Assembly: GCA_900543095.1 (NCBI GenBank)
Contig: UQQD01000036.1
Span: forward strand, 1-9,680
Length of the DNA: 9,680 bases
Reading direction: 5' to 3'
From: an uncultured Ruminococcus sp.
GTDB taxonomy: Bacteria > Bacillota > Clostridia > Oscillospirales > Acutalibacteraceae
Every line of letters begins with the position of its first letter. The stretch's first letter is position 1. Below, one piece after another: positions 1-7,007 of this stretch. The notes beneath the pieces were generated by a model that ran no database searches, had not been told where the DNA came from, and worked only from the letters and a program-made list of their open reading frames with translations. The position numbers were made by a program, and so were the translations under genes.

Positions 1-663
1 GACATCCTTTGCGAAAGCGCTTGCGTCAACGGAATTAACAATCGCTCCATTCAAATCCCAGCCAACGAAGGTGTACCCTGCTCTTACGGGGATGTAGCCC
101 GTTAAATCGATTGTCTTAAATGCATCCGCCTTACTCTCCAGCACTTCTTTTGCCTTGCCGTTTATTGTGCCGGCAAATGCGTCGAGCGTTACATAATAAT
201 TACCGGAATCCTTTAATGCCTTGCCCTCGAATTTTGCCACCAGCGTTAAGCCCTTGTCATATTTGATTTCTTCACCTGTTGATGTGTAAAAGCTTCCAGT
301 TCCCGTAAAATCGGTTAGCGGCAGTTCTTCGCCGGCTTTTTCATTTTTCTGTGTCTCCCAATGTGAAAACTCATTTTTGCCGTTAAAGGGTACAATCCCT
401 TTTGTCAATTCGGACAGCTTGACCTTTGTTTCGCCTTTGGCTGCATTAAACCTTACCAGCTTGACATACTCCCCGTCAAAACAGCCTTCATGCTCATCAA
501 ACGAAGTGCCCAGCACTAATGCGTATTCGCCGTCATTGCTGACCGTGACGGCATTCGCGGTCACGATGCCGGAAAGGCTCAACACCGTCACCAGCAGCAT
601 CAAAATTGCGGTTTTCAATTTCATATTGATTTTCCTCCTTGCGTTTTTGTTTTGGTTATCCAT
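1..663 (-). CDS. InlB-repeat surface protein, paralog of the upstream gene (3' end outside the window)
   Basis: An open frame of 221 codons runs off the left edge, so the C-terminus is not visible. The start chosen is the ATG at 661-663, preceded by AAGGAGG at good spacing. A second in-frame ATG at 622-624 also has an AAGGAGG, so the start could be 13 codons later. A signal peptide follows (MKLKTAILMLLV through VTANA, residues 14-38). Residues 45-150 resemble the first block of the 515-aa protein encoded just upstream (SELTKGIVPFNGK against SELTAGVLPFNGR). Residues 155-221 form a second block containing IPVRAGYTFVGWDL, the signature of InlB B/Flg_new repeats. Flg_new repeats are known in secreted, wall-attached proteins; the ligand is unknown. 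The gap to the upstream gene is only 24 bases with no terminator, so it is the third gene of the operon. By analogy it should end in a PQTGD anchor beyond the window. Confidence 0.85.
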   Translation of the reverse strand, partial: MDNQNKNARRKINMKLKTAILMLLVTVLSLSGIVTANAVTVSNDGEYALVLGTSFDEHEGCFDGEYVKLVRFNAAKGETKVKLSELTKGIVPFNGKNEFSHWETQKNEKAGEELPLTDFTGTGSFYTSTGEEIKYDKGLTLVAKFEGKALKDSGNYYVTLDAFAGTINGKAKEVLESKADAFKTIDLTGYIPVRAGYTFVGWDLNGAIVNSVDASAFAKDV

Positions 664-807
664 AAGAGTTCCTCCTTTATATCAGCCTTATTTCAAGGCA
701 TTTTTACTTTTTTTCTTACTTATAATGCCGAGTACGGTCAGGACACCACCGCTGACGAGCAGAACGGCAAACCACAAAGCAAGGCTGTTGTTATCGCCGG
801 TCTGCGG
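661..807 (-). repeat. Duplicated gene-end/gene-start block, copy 1
   Basis: This block covers the 3' end of the 515-aa gene (sorting signal), the short intergenic gap, the ribosome site and the start codon of the next gene. It matches the block at 2233-2381. The first 50 or so bases, from the start codon back into the coding end, are nearly identical to copy 2, with one substitution and one base difference in a T run. The rest has more differences and small indels. It shows that the junctions of this operon are copies of each other. Confidence 0.85.
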
Positions 808-2235
808 GCCTTTTGTCTCATTGCCGGTATTTGTCGCAATGATTCCATATTGACTTAAATGGCTTGTTTCAAATACAATATAGCCGTCTTCTACCGTCAC
901 AGGCATAGTTTCTTTTATTTCATCATTTAGAATATAAACAACTTCGTATTTGTTATATCCTTTTAACTCCTCCGGCAGTGCAATTCGGATTCTCATTTTG
1001 GTATCACTGATTCTTACGACGGTATTTGCGTCCAGCACATTGATATCCGCTATAAATTTAACATTCTTATCTGCCAATTCTTTCTTGACTTCTACCTTCT
1101 GAATATCTAATCTGTAGTTTCTATTGATTCCGTCCGCAAACTCAATCGTTGCCTTTGTTTCTCCTGTGCTTTGAATTTCACTTACGGTTTCCGGATTTCT
1201 GGTCCAGGTTGCATATAATGTTAAGTTTTGATATGTGATATAGCCCTCATAATCATATAAAACCGTATCTTTTTCAAATTCTGTGTTATATTCTTTATCC
1301 CAAGCTCTCCAATAGATATATTTATAGTTATAGGCTTCACCACTGCCGTCACTCTTTGTATTCCAACCGGCAAAGGTATAACCTTCTCTTACAGGAACAT
1401 ATGGTATCAGCGACATTGACGATCCGGAGTCTCTTCCGCCTACATAGTCGTATTTGTTGACCTCTTTACCGTCTATTGTTCCGCCGTTGGCATTTAAGAC
1501 AAGCACCCTGTCTTTACCGTCAAACGAATTTTTGATATAGGTTGCTGTAACTGTTACAGCATCTTTTTCGGCAAAGCAATCGGAAGTTACGGAGGTTACA
1601 TACTTACCGCCTAAGTCCCAACCGACAAAGGTATAGCCCTCTCTTACTGGTGTGTATTTAGTCAAGTCAACCGTCTGATACTCACTCGAGCTGCTTGTCA
1701 TGGTTATTTCATACTTACCGTTTACTTCGCCGCCGAGACCGTCAAGCGTCAGGTAATATGTGCCTGTTCCCTTTAACGGTTCTTCGGAGAAGGTAGCATA
1801 AATCGTAAGACCGTTAGTGTATTCCACAGGCTCACGCTCTAAGTAAAAAGTTCCCTCGGAATTAAAATCGGACAGGGGAATATTCTCTGCGACTTTTGTT
1901 TCGCCCGTCCAATCCGTTGCCCAATAAACAAATTGGGTTCTGCCGTTGAACGGAAGTACGCCCGCAGTCAATTCGGATAAGCTTACCGTTGTGTCGCCGT
2001 CGGCAACATCAAACTTTATCATTTTTGAATAATCGCCGTCGATTTTTCCGTCCGGACCGTTAAGACCGCAAGTAAGAATCAGCGTGTATTTTCCGTCATC
2101 CTTAATTGTGGCGGCATTCGCAGTCACGATGCCGGAGAGGCTCAACAACGTCACCAGCAGCATCAAAAGTGCGGTTTTCAACTTCATACTGACTTTCACT
2201 CCTGAATTTTTGTATAGTTTTTTGGTTTTTTTCAT
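688..2235 (-). CDS. Wall-anchored InlB-repeat (Flg_new) surface protein, 515 aa
   Basis: This is a secreted protein probably linked to peptidoglycan by a sortase. The signal peptide is MKLKTALLMLLV to VTANA (residues 17-41). Three beta-repeat blocks follow: a degenerate one at about 45-150, one at about 160-233 with VREGYTFVGWDL, and one at about 245-346 with VREGYTFAGWN. Residues 350-468 form a separate beta-rich domain ending SHLSQYGIIA, a type often seen just before a sorting signal in clostridial surface proteins. The C-terminus has GPQTGD (476-481), a hydrophobic segment (485-505) and a tail rich in lysine. The start at 2233-2235 has AAGGAGG upstream; an internal in-frame ATG at residue 17 has its own AGGAG. 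It lies 29 bases after the 691-aa gene with no terminator between them. The gene is closely related to the partial gene downstream. Ligand and function are unknown; adhesion or matrix binding is only a guess. Confidence 0.9.
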   Translation of the reverse strand: MKKTKKLYKNSGVKVSMKLKTALLMLLVTLLSLSGIVTANAATIKDDGKYTLILTCGLNGPDGKIDGDYSKMIKFDVADGDTTVSLSELTAGVLPFNGRTQFVYWATDWTGETKVAENIPLSDFNSEGTFYLEREPVEYTNGLTIYATFSEEPLKGTGTYYLTLDGLGGEVNGKYEITMTSSSSEYQTVDLTKYTPVREGYTFVGWDLGGKYVTSVTSDCFAEKDAVTVTATYIKNSFDGKDRVLVLNANGGTIDGKEVNKYDYVGGRDSGSSMSLIPYVPVREGYTFAGWNTKSDGSGEAYNYKYIYWRAWDKEYNTEFEKDTVLYDYEGYITYQNLTLYATWTRNPETVSEIQSTGETKATIEFADGINRNYRLDIQKVEVKKELADKNVKFIADINVLDANTVVRISDTKMRIRIALPEELKGYNKYEVVYILNDEIKETMPVTVEDGYIVFETSHLSQYGIIATNTGNETKGPQTGDNNSLALWFAVLLVSGGVLTVLGIISKKKSKNALK

Positions 2236-2381
2236 AAGAGTTCCTCCTTTATATCAACCTTATTTCAAGGCATTTTTACTTTTTTCTTCTTGTTTGCAAC
2301 GCAAAGCACAGCAAGGACACCGCCGCTGATGAACAGAACGGCAAACCACAAAGCAAGACTGTTGTTGTCACCGGTCTGCGG
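2233..2381 (-). repeat. Duplicated gene-end/gene-start block, copy 2
   Basis: This is the second copy of the junction block, covering the end of the 691-aa gene and the start of the 515-aa gene. The T run at about 2281-2286 has six T, where copy 1 has seven. The two genes are therefore read in different frames over the last codons: KKVKMP then TGA here, KKSKNALK then TAA in copy 1. A further conserved stretch over the signal-peptide codons (551-629 against 2114-2192, about six differences in 79 bases) extends the duplication into the following genes. Confidence 0.85.
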
Positions 2382-4340
2382 AGAAGAGGTATTGCCGGGC
2401 TTGCCGGGCTGATTGGCCGAGCCGTTTCCGGAACCGGTCGCGGGAATTTCAACGGCTGATTTCATATAACCGCAGACGGAACATTCCTCGTGCTTGGAGC
2501 CCTTCTCGGTTGCGGTCGCTTCCTTGTCGGTAACCCACTTGAAGGTGTGCGCCGCCGTGTCCGCCTTGTCGCCGCAGGCACATTCGTGCCAGTGATTTGC
2601 TCCGTCATATTTCCACTCCGTACCGTAGTTATGAGTATGTGATGCCGAGCCGCTCGGCGTCATAGTCAGATCGGTCGCAACCCCAAAACTGTATCTGTAG
2701 CCATTTTCATTTTCTTCGATGCTTCGATAGGTATATGAAACTTTTTTGCCGTTAATTTTAAGCACCGTATTAGGGCCGAAAACCCAACCGCCTTCTCCGG
2801 CTTTGGCAGTCAGTTTGATATAGAGATTGTACCGGTAGGTTTTGTTCTTATCAAAGGCGGTTATATCCTTATCGTCGCCGTGATGATCAGCATCGTTAAA
2901 CCACTCATCGGAACGCGTCCATTCACCGTCGGTTTTCCATTCCTCAAAGACTAACCCATATTTTTCATTGTCCGGTATGGTTCCGGTGAACACAGGCTTG
3001 TCGCCGTCCCTAAAGGACAAGGTTGCATTGTTGATTTCAACAGTTTCAATTTCCTTCGGCATCGCCGGATGAATGGTGTCAATTGCCGGAATAAACAATC
3101 CGTTTTGCGTCTTTATAACAGTAGATTGCGGTCTGACATTTATCCTCACAATGCAATTGTCGGCAAAGGTGTATCCGGCCTTTTCTCTCAGTTCAATGGA
3201 ATACATATAGCTTTTGCCGTCTTCAAACTGCGTGATTCTCTTCATAGAAGGGGTATACCGGCTTTCATCGGAATACCAGAACGCAACCGGATCGCCGTTC
3301 TCCATTTCTTCCCAACACTCATATACGATCTCATATTTGTCTGCTTCTTCATCAAACGGTTCTGCCGTTTTTCTGGGAGAATCACCTACACCATATTTAT
3401 ACAGGCTCTCAATGTTTACCTGGGTAATGGCGGAAGCGTCGGTGTTCTTCGACACCGTGACCGGATCCATAAACTCCCACGCGGTAAGGGTTTTACCGTC
3501 GGCACTCACAGCGATTCTTCCTGTATAGGAAACGCCGTTCACGGTAAAGGTAACGCCGCTGCCCTCTTTAATTCCACTATTTTCAGAAAAATCCCGCGAA
3601 AACTCATAGCCGGGCTTGGCGGTGAGCACAAGGCTGTACCAATACTCTCCGCCTGCAATGGGGGCACGGGGCGTATCGGTATTCTTTATTATATCGTCCA
3701 GAGGTCGCGCAGCCTCCCACATCTCTTCGGTAATGTCAAATTTATCGGCACACGAGGCATCCGGCTGCGCAGTAAAGGCAACGGGCGTGGAGGCACTTAG
3801 ATTTGTGTTGACATTTACAACGGATACATCGGTGATGGTCTGGTCGTTGCCGAACTCCTGTACGATCAGATCATAAGTCATTTGATACACCTGATATTCA
3901 TGAACATCAAGAGTTTTACCTACATTCTCATCAAAGATAATGACATTTGAACTCTCAAAATGATCGAATGTCAAGGTGGTTCTTATATTCTGTTTTGTGA
4001 CAGTCCCCATTGATGAAAAACGGTTTTCGATTTCTTCATTGAATTTTTTAAGCTCCGCCTGCGGCTGTGCATCAGATACATTTCCAATCAAAAAACCGCT
4101 TTCCTTATTAATTACTGTGGTAGAAATCAGATTGCCGCTTTGGTCAATTATTTTGACATCAGCCGTTACTTTGATGTTAGTGTGGTATGTGTGCGTATAA
4201 TTGTTTGTCAGCGGTTTTTCACCCGAAACCTCAGTCTCAGCTGAATATGCCGTGATTGGAACTATTGACAGAATCATACATAAGGTAAGCAGCACAGTCA
4301 ACAGCTTTGTAAATTTGATTTTTATGTTCTTAATTTTCAT
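2265..4340 (-). CDS. Secreted, sortase-anchored repeat protein with C-terminal Cys/His domain, 691 aa
   Basis: This is the first gene of the surface operon. The ATG at 4338-4340 is chosen because GAGAGGAG precedes it at good spacing; the frame also opens at a GTG 30 bases upstream that lacks a ribosome site. The N-terminus MKIKNIKIKF plus a hydrophobic stretch ending ITAYSA is a typical signal peptide. Residues 40-170 form an unrecognised N-terminal domain. Residues 180-560 contain about three diverged repeats, each with a phrase like YWYSLVLTAKPGYEF, YMYSIELREKAGYTF or YRYNLYIKLTAKAGEG followed by a V-x-VNG-like strand. Residues 568-635 form a domain with HTHNYGTEWKYDG, HECACGDK and ECSVCGY, whose Cys and His spacing suggests metal binding; similar domains occur in Firmicutes surface proteins. 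SPQTGD at 653-658, a hydrophobic segment and KKKKVKMP complete a sorting signal. The function is not recognised. Confidence 0.88.
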   Translation of the reverse strand: MKIKNIKIKFTKLLTVLLTLCMILSIVPITAYSAETEVSGEKPLTNNYTHTYHTNIKVTADVKIIDQSGNLISTTVINKESGFLIGNVSDAQPQAELKKFNEEIENRFSSMGTVTKQNIRTTLTFDHFESSNVIIFDENVGKTLDVHEYQVYQMTYDLIVQEFGNDQTITDVSVVNVNTNLSASTPVAFTAQPDASCADKFDITEEMWEAARPLDDIIKNTDTPRAPIAGGEYWYSLVLTAKPGYEFSRDFSENSGIKEGSGVTFTVNGVSYTGRIAVSADGKTLTAWEFMDPVTVSKNTDASAITQVNIESLYKYGVGDSPRKTAEPFDEEADKYEIVYECWEEMENGDPVAFWYSDESRYTPSMKRITQFEDGKSYMYSIELREKAGYTFADNCIVRINVRPQSTVIKTQNGLFIPAIDTIHPAMPKEIETVEINNATLSFRDGDKPVFTGTIPDNEKYGLVFEEWKTDGEWTRSDEWFNDADHHGDDKDITAFDKNKTYRYNLYIKLTAKAGEGGWVFGPNTVLKINGKKVSYTYRSIEENENGYRYSFGVATDLTMTPSGSASHTHNYGTEWKYDGANHWHECACGDKADTAAHTFKWVTDKEATATEKGSKHEECSVCGYMKSAVEIPATGSGNGSANQPGKPGNTSSPQTGDNNSLALWFAVLFISGGVLAVLCVANKKKKVKMP

Positions 4341-4457
4341 TGATTCGCTCCTCTCTGCGACTGCCGTCACACGAATTTAATTGATACAACAACCGATAAG
4401 CGGCAGATGTGTAAAAGCAACTGCACCAATCTTTTTAATATATCTTTCGTTATAAAA

Positions 4458-4513
4458 ATAATGCCATAAATCCAAATTTTTTTCAATAATATTCCCAAAA
4501 TGTCAATTGACAA
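4458..4513 (-). promoter_or_regulatory. Candidate promoters for the surface-protein operon
   Basis: Two overlapping sigma-A-like arrangements read toward the 691-aa gene. One has TTGTCA (4508-4513), a 16-base spacer and TATTAT (4486-4491). The other has TTGAAA (4481-4486), a 17-base spacer and CATTAT (4458-4463). The region is very AT-rich, so chance matches are possible. Either would leave a leader of more than 100 bases before the start codon at 4340. Confidence 0.4.
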
Positions 4514-4545
4514 ATCGGAAATTTTTTTGCAAAAACACTGTAATA

Positions 4546-4579
4546 ACAAAAATCAGGGTATATATCTGCACCCTGATTT
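4546..4579 (-). terminator. Intrinsic terminator, distal hairpin of the redox operon
   Basis: A perfect 10-bp stem (AAATCAGGGT at 4550-4559 with ACCCTGATTT at 4570-4579) has a 10-base loop. Read on the minus strand it ends in TTTTTGTT, a proper U tract. It lies about 85 bases after the stop of the TlpA-like gene, behind a second hairpin, and would keep the redox operon from reading into the surface operon. Confidence 0.85.
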
Positions 4580-4594
4580 AAAGCTTTAACAAAT

Positions 4595-4628
4595 AATGCT
4601 CCCCGCCGTTAATCGGCAGGGGAGCATT
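4595..4628 (-). terminator. Strong GC-rich hairpin after the TlpA-like gene
   Basis: AATGCTCCCC (4595-4604) pairs with GGGGAGCATT (4619-4628). The stem continues through GCCG (4605-4608) with CGGC (4614-4617), with one bulged A and a TTAAT loop. On the minus strand it is followed by ATTTGTT, a weak U tract. It may act together with the next hairpin as a tandem terminator or protect the 3' end of the mRNA. Confidence 0.7.
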
Positions 4629-4663
4629 TGAACATATGTTTTACCGCTATTGAACGCAAAAGC

Positions 4664-5647
4664 TTATTTGCCTTTATCGGCAGCAATAGTTTTGTCGATA
4701 AGTTTTTTCAACGATTCCAACTGAGATTTTCCGTTTATTGCGCCCACAATAGGATCGCCTGCAATATTACCGTTGCGGTCAACCACATAAGTAGTTGGAT
4801 AAGTATATGCATTTTTTACAAACTTTCCTGCTTCACTGTCGGAATCAAAATACACGTTTTGATAGGAAGCGTCCTTTTTCTGCAAAACATCCTTAGCATC
4901 GGAAACGGCTGCTTTATCTCCGTCAAGAGTAAACGAATTGATACCGATAACAGCTCCTCCCCTTTCCGCAAGATCTTTGTTCAGTCTATCCAGCTCGCCC
5001 AGTTCGCCGACGCATGGATTACAGGTGGTAAACCAAAGGTTCACAACAGTTACGGCATTCTCCGAGAACAAATCATCGCTCTTTATTTTGTTTCCGTCTA
5101 AGTCTTTACCCTCAAAGGAAGGAAATTTCTCCGTATTCTTTTCGTTTGATACAATACTCATATTACCGTCAGCAGGAACACTCGTTGAGCTGTCCTTGCA
5201 TTTTTGAGCAATATCGGGGTATTTTTGTTCCAACATTGTCAACTTGACTTCAATCTCACGGATTTTTTCTCCTTCACTTTTAAGGAGCTTCAGCTCGTCC
5301 TCTTTAAACTCATCTTTAATAGAGTCGATGGTATCGAGCAGAAAATCGCCGTAGTTTTTGCCGTCCTCCTGCATTGTCATACCCTTATCGGCTGACAAAA
5401 AGACTTTGTTCCAAAGCTCGGTGTTTTTCGCAAGAATTGCATTTTCCTGTTCCATAAGCTCTTTGTACATTGCGAGAGCTTCATCTTCATTTTTGGGGTC
5501 GCTGTTTGCAGAAACAACTTTACCGTCCACTTGACTTGATTTATCGTTGCTTTTTGTACCGCAGGCAGTCATTGTAAACGCCAGCAATACCGTCATCATA
5601 AACGCCGTCAATATAACGCTCGGTTTAAATTTTTTCATTTTTTTCAT
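4664..5647 (-). CDS. TlpA-family thiol-disulfide oxidoreductase, lipoprotein, 327 aa
   Basis: The protein is predicted to sit on the outer face of the membrane and carry out thiol-disulfide exchange. It has a lipoprotein signal peptide (MKKMKKFKPS, hydrophobic to LLAFTMTAC) with the lipidated Cys at residue 29. A Ser/Lys linker follows, then a charged, helix-rich region at about 50-150 that is not part of the core fold. The thioredoxin/TlpA domain runs from about 172 to 325. It has FPSFEGKDLDG as the entry strand, NLWFTTCNPCVGELGELD with the active-site pair C209-N-P-C212, and the cis-proline region TYPTTYVVDRNG (P284). CNPC is an uncommon variant of the CXPC found in TlpA and ResA. It is the last gene of the redox operon, before a tandem terminator. 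The start is uncertain by three codons (ATG at 5647 or 5638). Its partner substrate is unknown; reducing power probably comes from the upstream polyferredoxin and CXXC protein (inference). Confidence 0.9.
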   Translation of the reverse strand: MKKMKKFKPSVILTAFMMTVLLAFTMTACGTKSNDKSSQVDGKVVSANSDPKNEDEALAMYKELMEQENAILAKNTELWNKVFLSADKGMTMQEDGKNYGDFLLDTIDSIKDEFKEDELKLLKSEGEKIREIEVKLTMLEQKYPDIAQKCKDSSTSVPADGNMSIVSNEKNTEKFPSFEGKDLDGNKIKSDDLFSENAVTVVNLWFTTCNPCVGELGELDRLNKDLAERGGAVIGINSFTLDGDKAAVSDAKDVLQKKDASYQNVYFDSDSEAGKFVKNAYTYPTTYVVDRNGNIAGDPIVGAINGKSQLESLKKLIDKTIAADKGK

Positions 5648-5663
5648 AATATTATCTTCCCTT

Positions 5664-5812
5664 TCACTTAGAAATTTTTTTCGCCGATATACAACTGTTT
5701 ATGGGTTTGCTGTATTTTTTGCAGCCGTCTTTCGTGCATTTTGAAGAACAGGCGACAAGACAGAACAACAGAATCAACGGCGGTAATAAATGCCCGATTT
5801 CTTTACATTCAT
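5664..5812 (-). pseudogene. Small Cys-rich lipoprotein gene, frameshifted
   Basis: An ATG at 5810-5812 overlaps the TGA of the polyferredoxin gene (ATGA) and follows AAGGAG at good spacing, the usual mark of a coupled downstream gene. This frame gives only MNVKKSGIYYRR before TGA at 5774-5776. One base out of frame, the DNA reads HLLPPLILLFCLVAC then SSKCTKDGCKKYSKP to a TGA at 5664-5666. That frame has the hydrophobic core and lipobox (LVAC) of a lipoprotein signal, followed by more cysteines. One added base near AAGAAATCGGGC would join the two into a 49-aa protein. It lies between the polyferredoxin and TlpA-like genes. The C-x4-C...C spacing resembles small Cys-rich exported proteins, but no family is assigned. 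It could be a true frameshift, a sequencing error in a short homopolymer, or, less likely, recoding. Confidence 0.55.
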
Positions 5813-6780
5813 ATCTTTTTCTCCTTGGACTCGTCATCGCTTTTTTGTGCTGATTTTAACATTTTAACCGCATCTTTACCGTTTCCAAGGCCGTATCGGA
5901 AACGGACTGCGTCTGTTGGGCAGGCACGAACACACATTCCGCAGCGAATACATTCGGTGTGATTCGGAGTCTTTGTTACGTCAACATCCATTTTACAGGC
6001 TTTTGCGCACTTTCCACAGGAAACGCATTTGCTTTTATCCACTTTCATTTGGAATAAAGACACCTTGTTCAACAGAGCATATATTGCTCCGAGAGGGCAT
6101 AGCCATTTACAAAAAGGACGGTAAAATATTATACTTGCAATAACTGTAATCAAAAGAATCGAAAATTTCCAACTAAATAAAAAGCCTATCGCCTCTCTGA
6201 TACCCGAATCAATTATTGACAACGGTATAGCTCCCTCAAGAACTCCCTGAGGACAAAGATATTTACAGAAATACGGATCGCTCATTCCGACATCGTTTAC
6301 GGCGAAAATAGGCAAAATTACTACCAAAATAAGCAAAACGCCGTATTTTATGTATGTCATTGGTTTAAGCTTCTTTGTCGAAATTTTTTTTGTCGGTATT
6401 TTATGAAACAGCTCCTGAAACCACCCAAACGGGCATAAAAAGCCGCAGATGAAACGTCCGAGCAACACTCCGAGCAAAATGAGAAATCCTGTAATATAAT
6501 ATGAAAAGCTGAATTTTGAGGAGCCTACTACCGCTTGAAAAGCACCTATCGGACAAGCCCCCGCCGCCGCTGGGCAGGAATAACAGTTAAGTCCGGGAAC
6601 GCAAATCGCTTTTCCGTTTCCCTGGTAAATTCCACCTTTCAGAAAATTCGGCAGATGAAGGTTTGTGAGCAAGGTCGCTCCCGCCTGAAAAAAGCCTCGA
6701 AAACGAGACAAAAAATGAGATAACCCCAACGCCTTCTTTTTCGGATTCTTTTCAGTTTTTTTCTTATCCAATTCCAACAC
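5809..6780 (-). CDS. NapH-like membrane polyferredoxin (4Fe-4S), 323 aa
   Basis: This is a polytopic membrane protein that should pass electrons across or along the membrane through iron-sulfur clusters. Cysteine motifs in order are: C60-x5-C66-x2-C69-x6-C76 (CVPGLNCYSCP), C112-GFL-C116-PFG, C172-KYL-C176-PQG and C224-KWL-C228-PLG. The C-x3-C-P type is typical of the NapH/NosR/YccM group. Two 4Fe-4S ferredoxin motifs follow at the C-terminus: C252-x2-C255-x2-C258-x3-C262 and C277-x2-C280-x2-C283-x3-C287-P. Hydrophobic segments lie near 93-115, 143-162 and 203-222, with a further weaker one near 28-48. The start is uncertain: GTG at 6780, TTG at 6777 and TTG at 6771 are all possible, with a GGAG at 6782-6785. 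All of them overlap the end of the CXXC gene, implying translational coupling. Its stop overlaps the ATG of the frameshifted lipoprotein gene. The context points to extracytoplasmic thiol reduction rather than nitrate respiration. Confidence 0.88.
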   Translation of the reverse strand: MLELDKKKTEKNPKKKALGLSHFLSRFRGFFQAGATLLTNLHLPNFLKGGIYQGNGKAICVPGLNCYSCPAAAGACPIGAFQAVVGSSKFSFSYYITGFLILLGVLLGRFICGFLCPFGWFQELFHKIPTKKISTKKLKPMTYIKYGVLLILVVILPIFAVNDVGMSDPYFCKYLCPQGVLEGAIPLSIIDSGIREAIGFLFSWKFSILLITVIASIIFYRPFCKWLCPLGAIYALLNKVSLFQMKVDKSKCVSCGKCAKACKMDVDVTKTPNHTECIRCGMCVRACPTDAVRFRYGLGNGKDAVKMLKSAQKSDDESKEKKI

Positions 6781-6910
6781 ACTCCAAACACAGTCGTATT
6801 GCCTTGCTCAGAACGGAATCTGCCTCGCCCCTTATAATACCAAAGCAAAGCATTGCCGCTCCGCCGACAAGCAAAGCTATTTGGAGTACGGCTTTTTTTG
6901 ATAAAAACAC
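6764..6910 (-). CDS. CD1871A-like small membrane protein with C-terminal CXXC, 48 aa
   Basis: A short gene starts with GTG at 6908-6910, with GGGAG eight bases upstream. A GTG three codons earlier (6919) is an alternative. The product begins MFLSKKAVLQIALLVGG, with a single membrane segment at about 8-24. Then come FGIIRGEADSVLSKAIRL and the ending CLECVGIG. A C-terminal CLEC(I/V)GIG after a single membrane helix and an RGE-x-D-x-VL-x-KA segment matches my memory of the CD1871A family CXXC-motif proteins of clostridia. Lys5 and Lys6 before the helix put the N-terminus inside, so the CXXC (C41, C44) should face outside. It is the first gene of the redox operon and overlaps the start of the polyferredoxin gene. 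A role as a membrane-tethered thiol relay between the iron-sulfur protein and the TlpA-like lipoprotein is inference; the family's function is not established as far as I know. Confidence 0.85.
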   Translation of the reverse strand: MFLSKKAVLQIALLVGGAAMLCFGIIRGEADSVLSKAIRLCLECVGIG

Positions 6911-6938
6911 TTCAATCACTCCCTTCCTTTGTGACATC

Positions 6939-6944
6939 ATTGTA
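6939..6944 (-). promoter_or_regulatory. -10 box of the redox operon promoter
   Basis: The minus strand reads TACAAT here, about 30 bases before the GTG of the CXXC gene. No good -35 is present at 17 bases; that place is occupied by the edge of the inverted repeat at 6964-6989. This fits a promoter that needs an activator. Confidence 0.5.
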
Positions 6945-6963
6945 GCACAGCGAATATAAAATC

Positions 6964-6989
6964 TTTGTTAAGAACAGAAACTTAACAAA
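6964..6989. promoter_or_regulatory. Candidate operator: perfect 9-bp inverted repeat between divergent promoters
   Basis: TTTGTTAAG (6964-6972) and CTTAACAAA (6981-6989) are exact reverse complements separated by AACAGAAA. The repeat lies almost exactly midway between the minus-strand -10 (6939-6944) and the first plus-strand -10 (7008-7013), covering the -35 position of both. A third TTTGTTA occurs at 7003-7009. It is the natural candidate site for the adjacent response regulator, though many OmpR-type regulators prefer direct repeats. There is no T-rich tail of the terminator kind. Confidence 0.6.
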
Positions 6990-7007
6990 AAATTTATATC
7001 TATTTGT

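Larger units (their letters stand above)
4341..4663. other. Gene-free interval between the surface operon and the redox operon
   Basis: No convincing gene is seen in these 323 bases. The part next to the surface operon (4341-4545) is AT-rich leader and promoter DNA; a 60-codon minus-strand frame there has no ribosome site and runs through the promoter candidates. The part next to the redox operon (4546-4630) holds the two terminator hairpins described separately. Confidence 0.7.

Noticed and set aside
3069..3800. Plus-strand frame of 243 codons
   Set aside because: It lies wholly antisense to the 691-aa surface gene and has no ribosome site or recognisable domain; the minus-strand frame is clearly the coding one.
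4367..4549. Minus-strand frame of 60 codons upstream of the surface operon
   Set aside because: It is AT-rich with no ribosome site, overlaps the promoter candidates and ends at the leader; its hydrophobic look comes from base composition.
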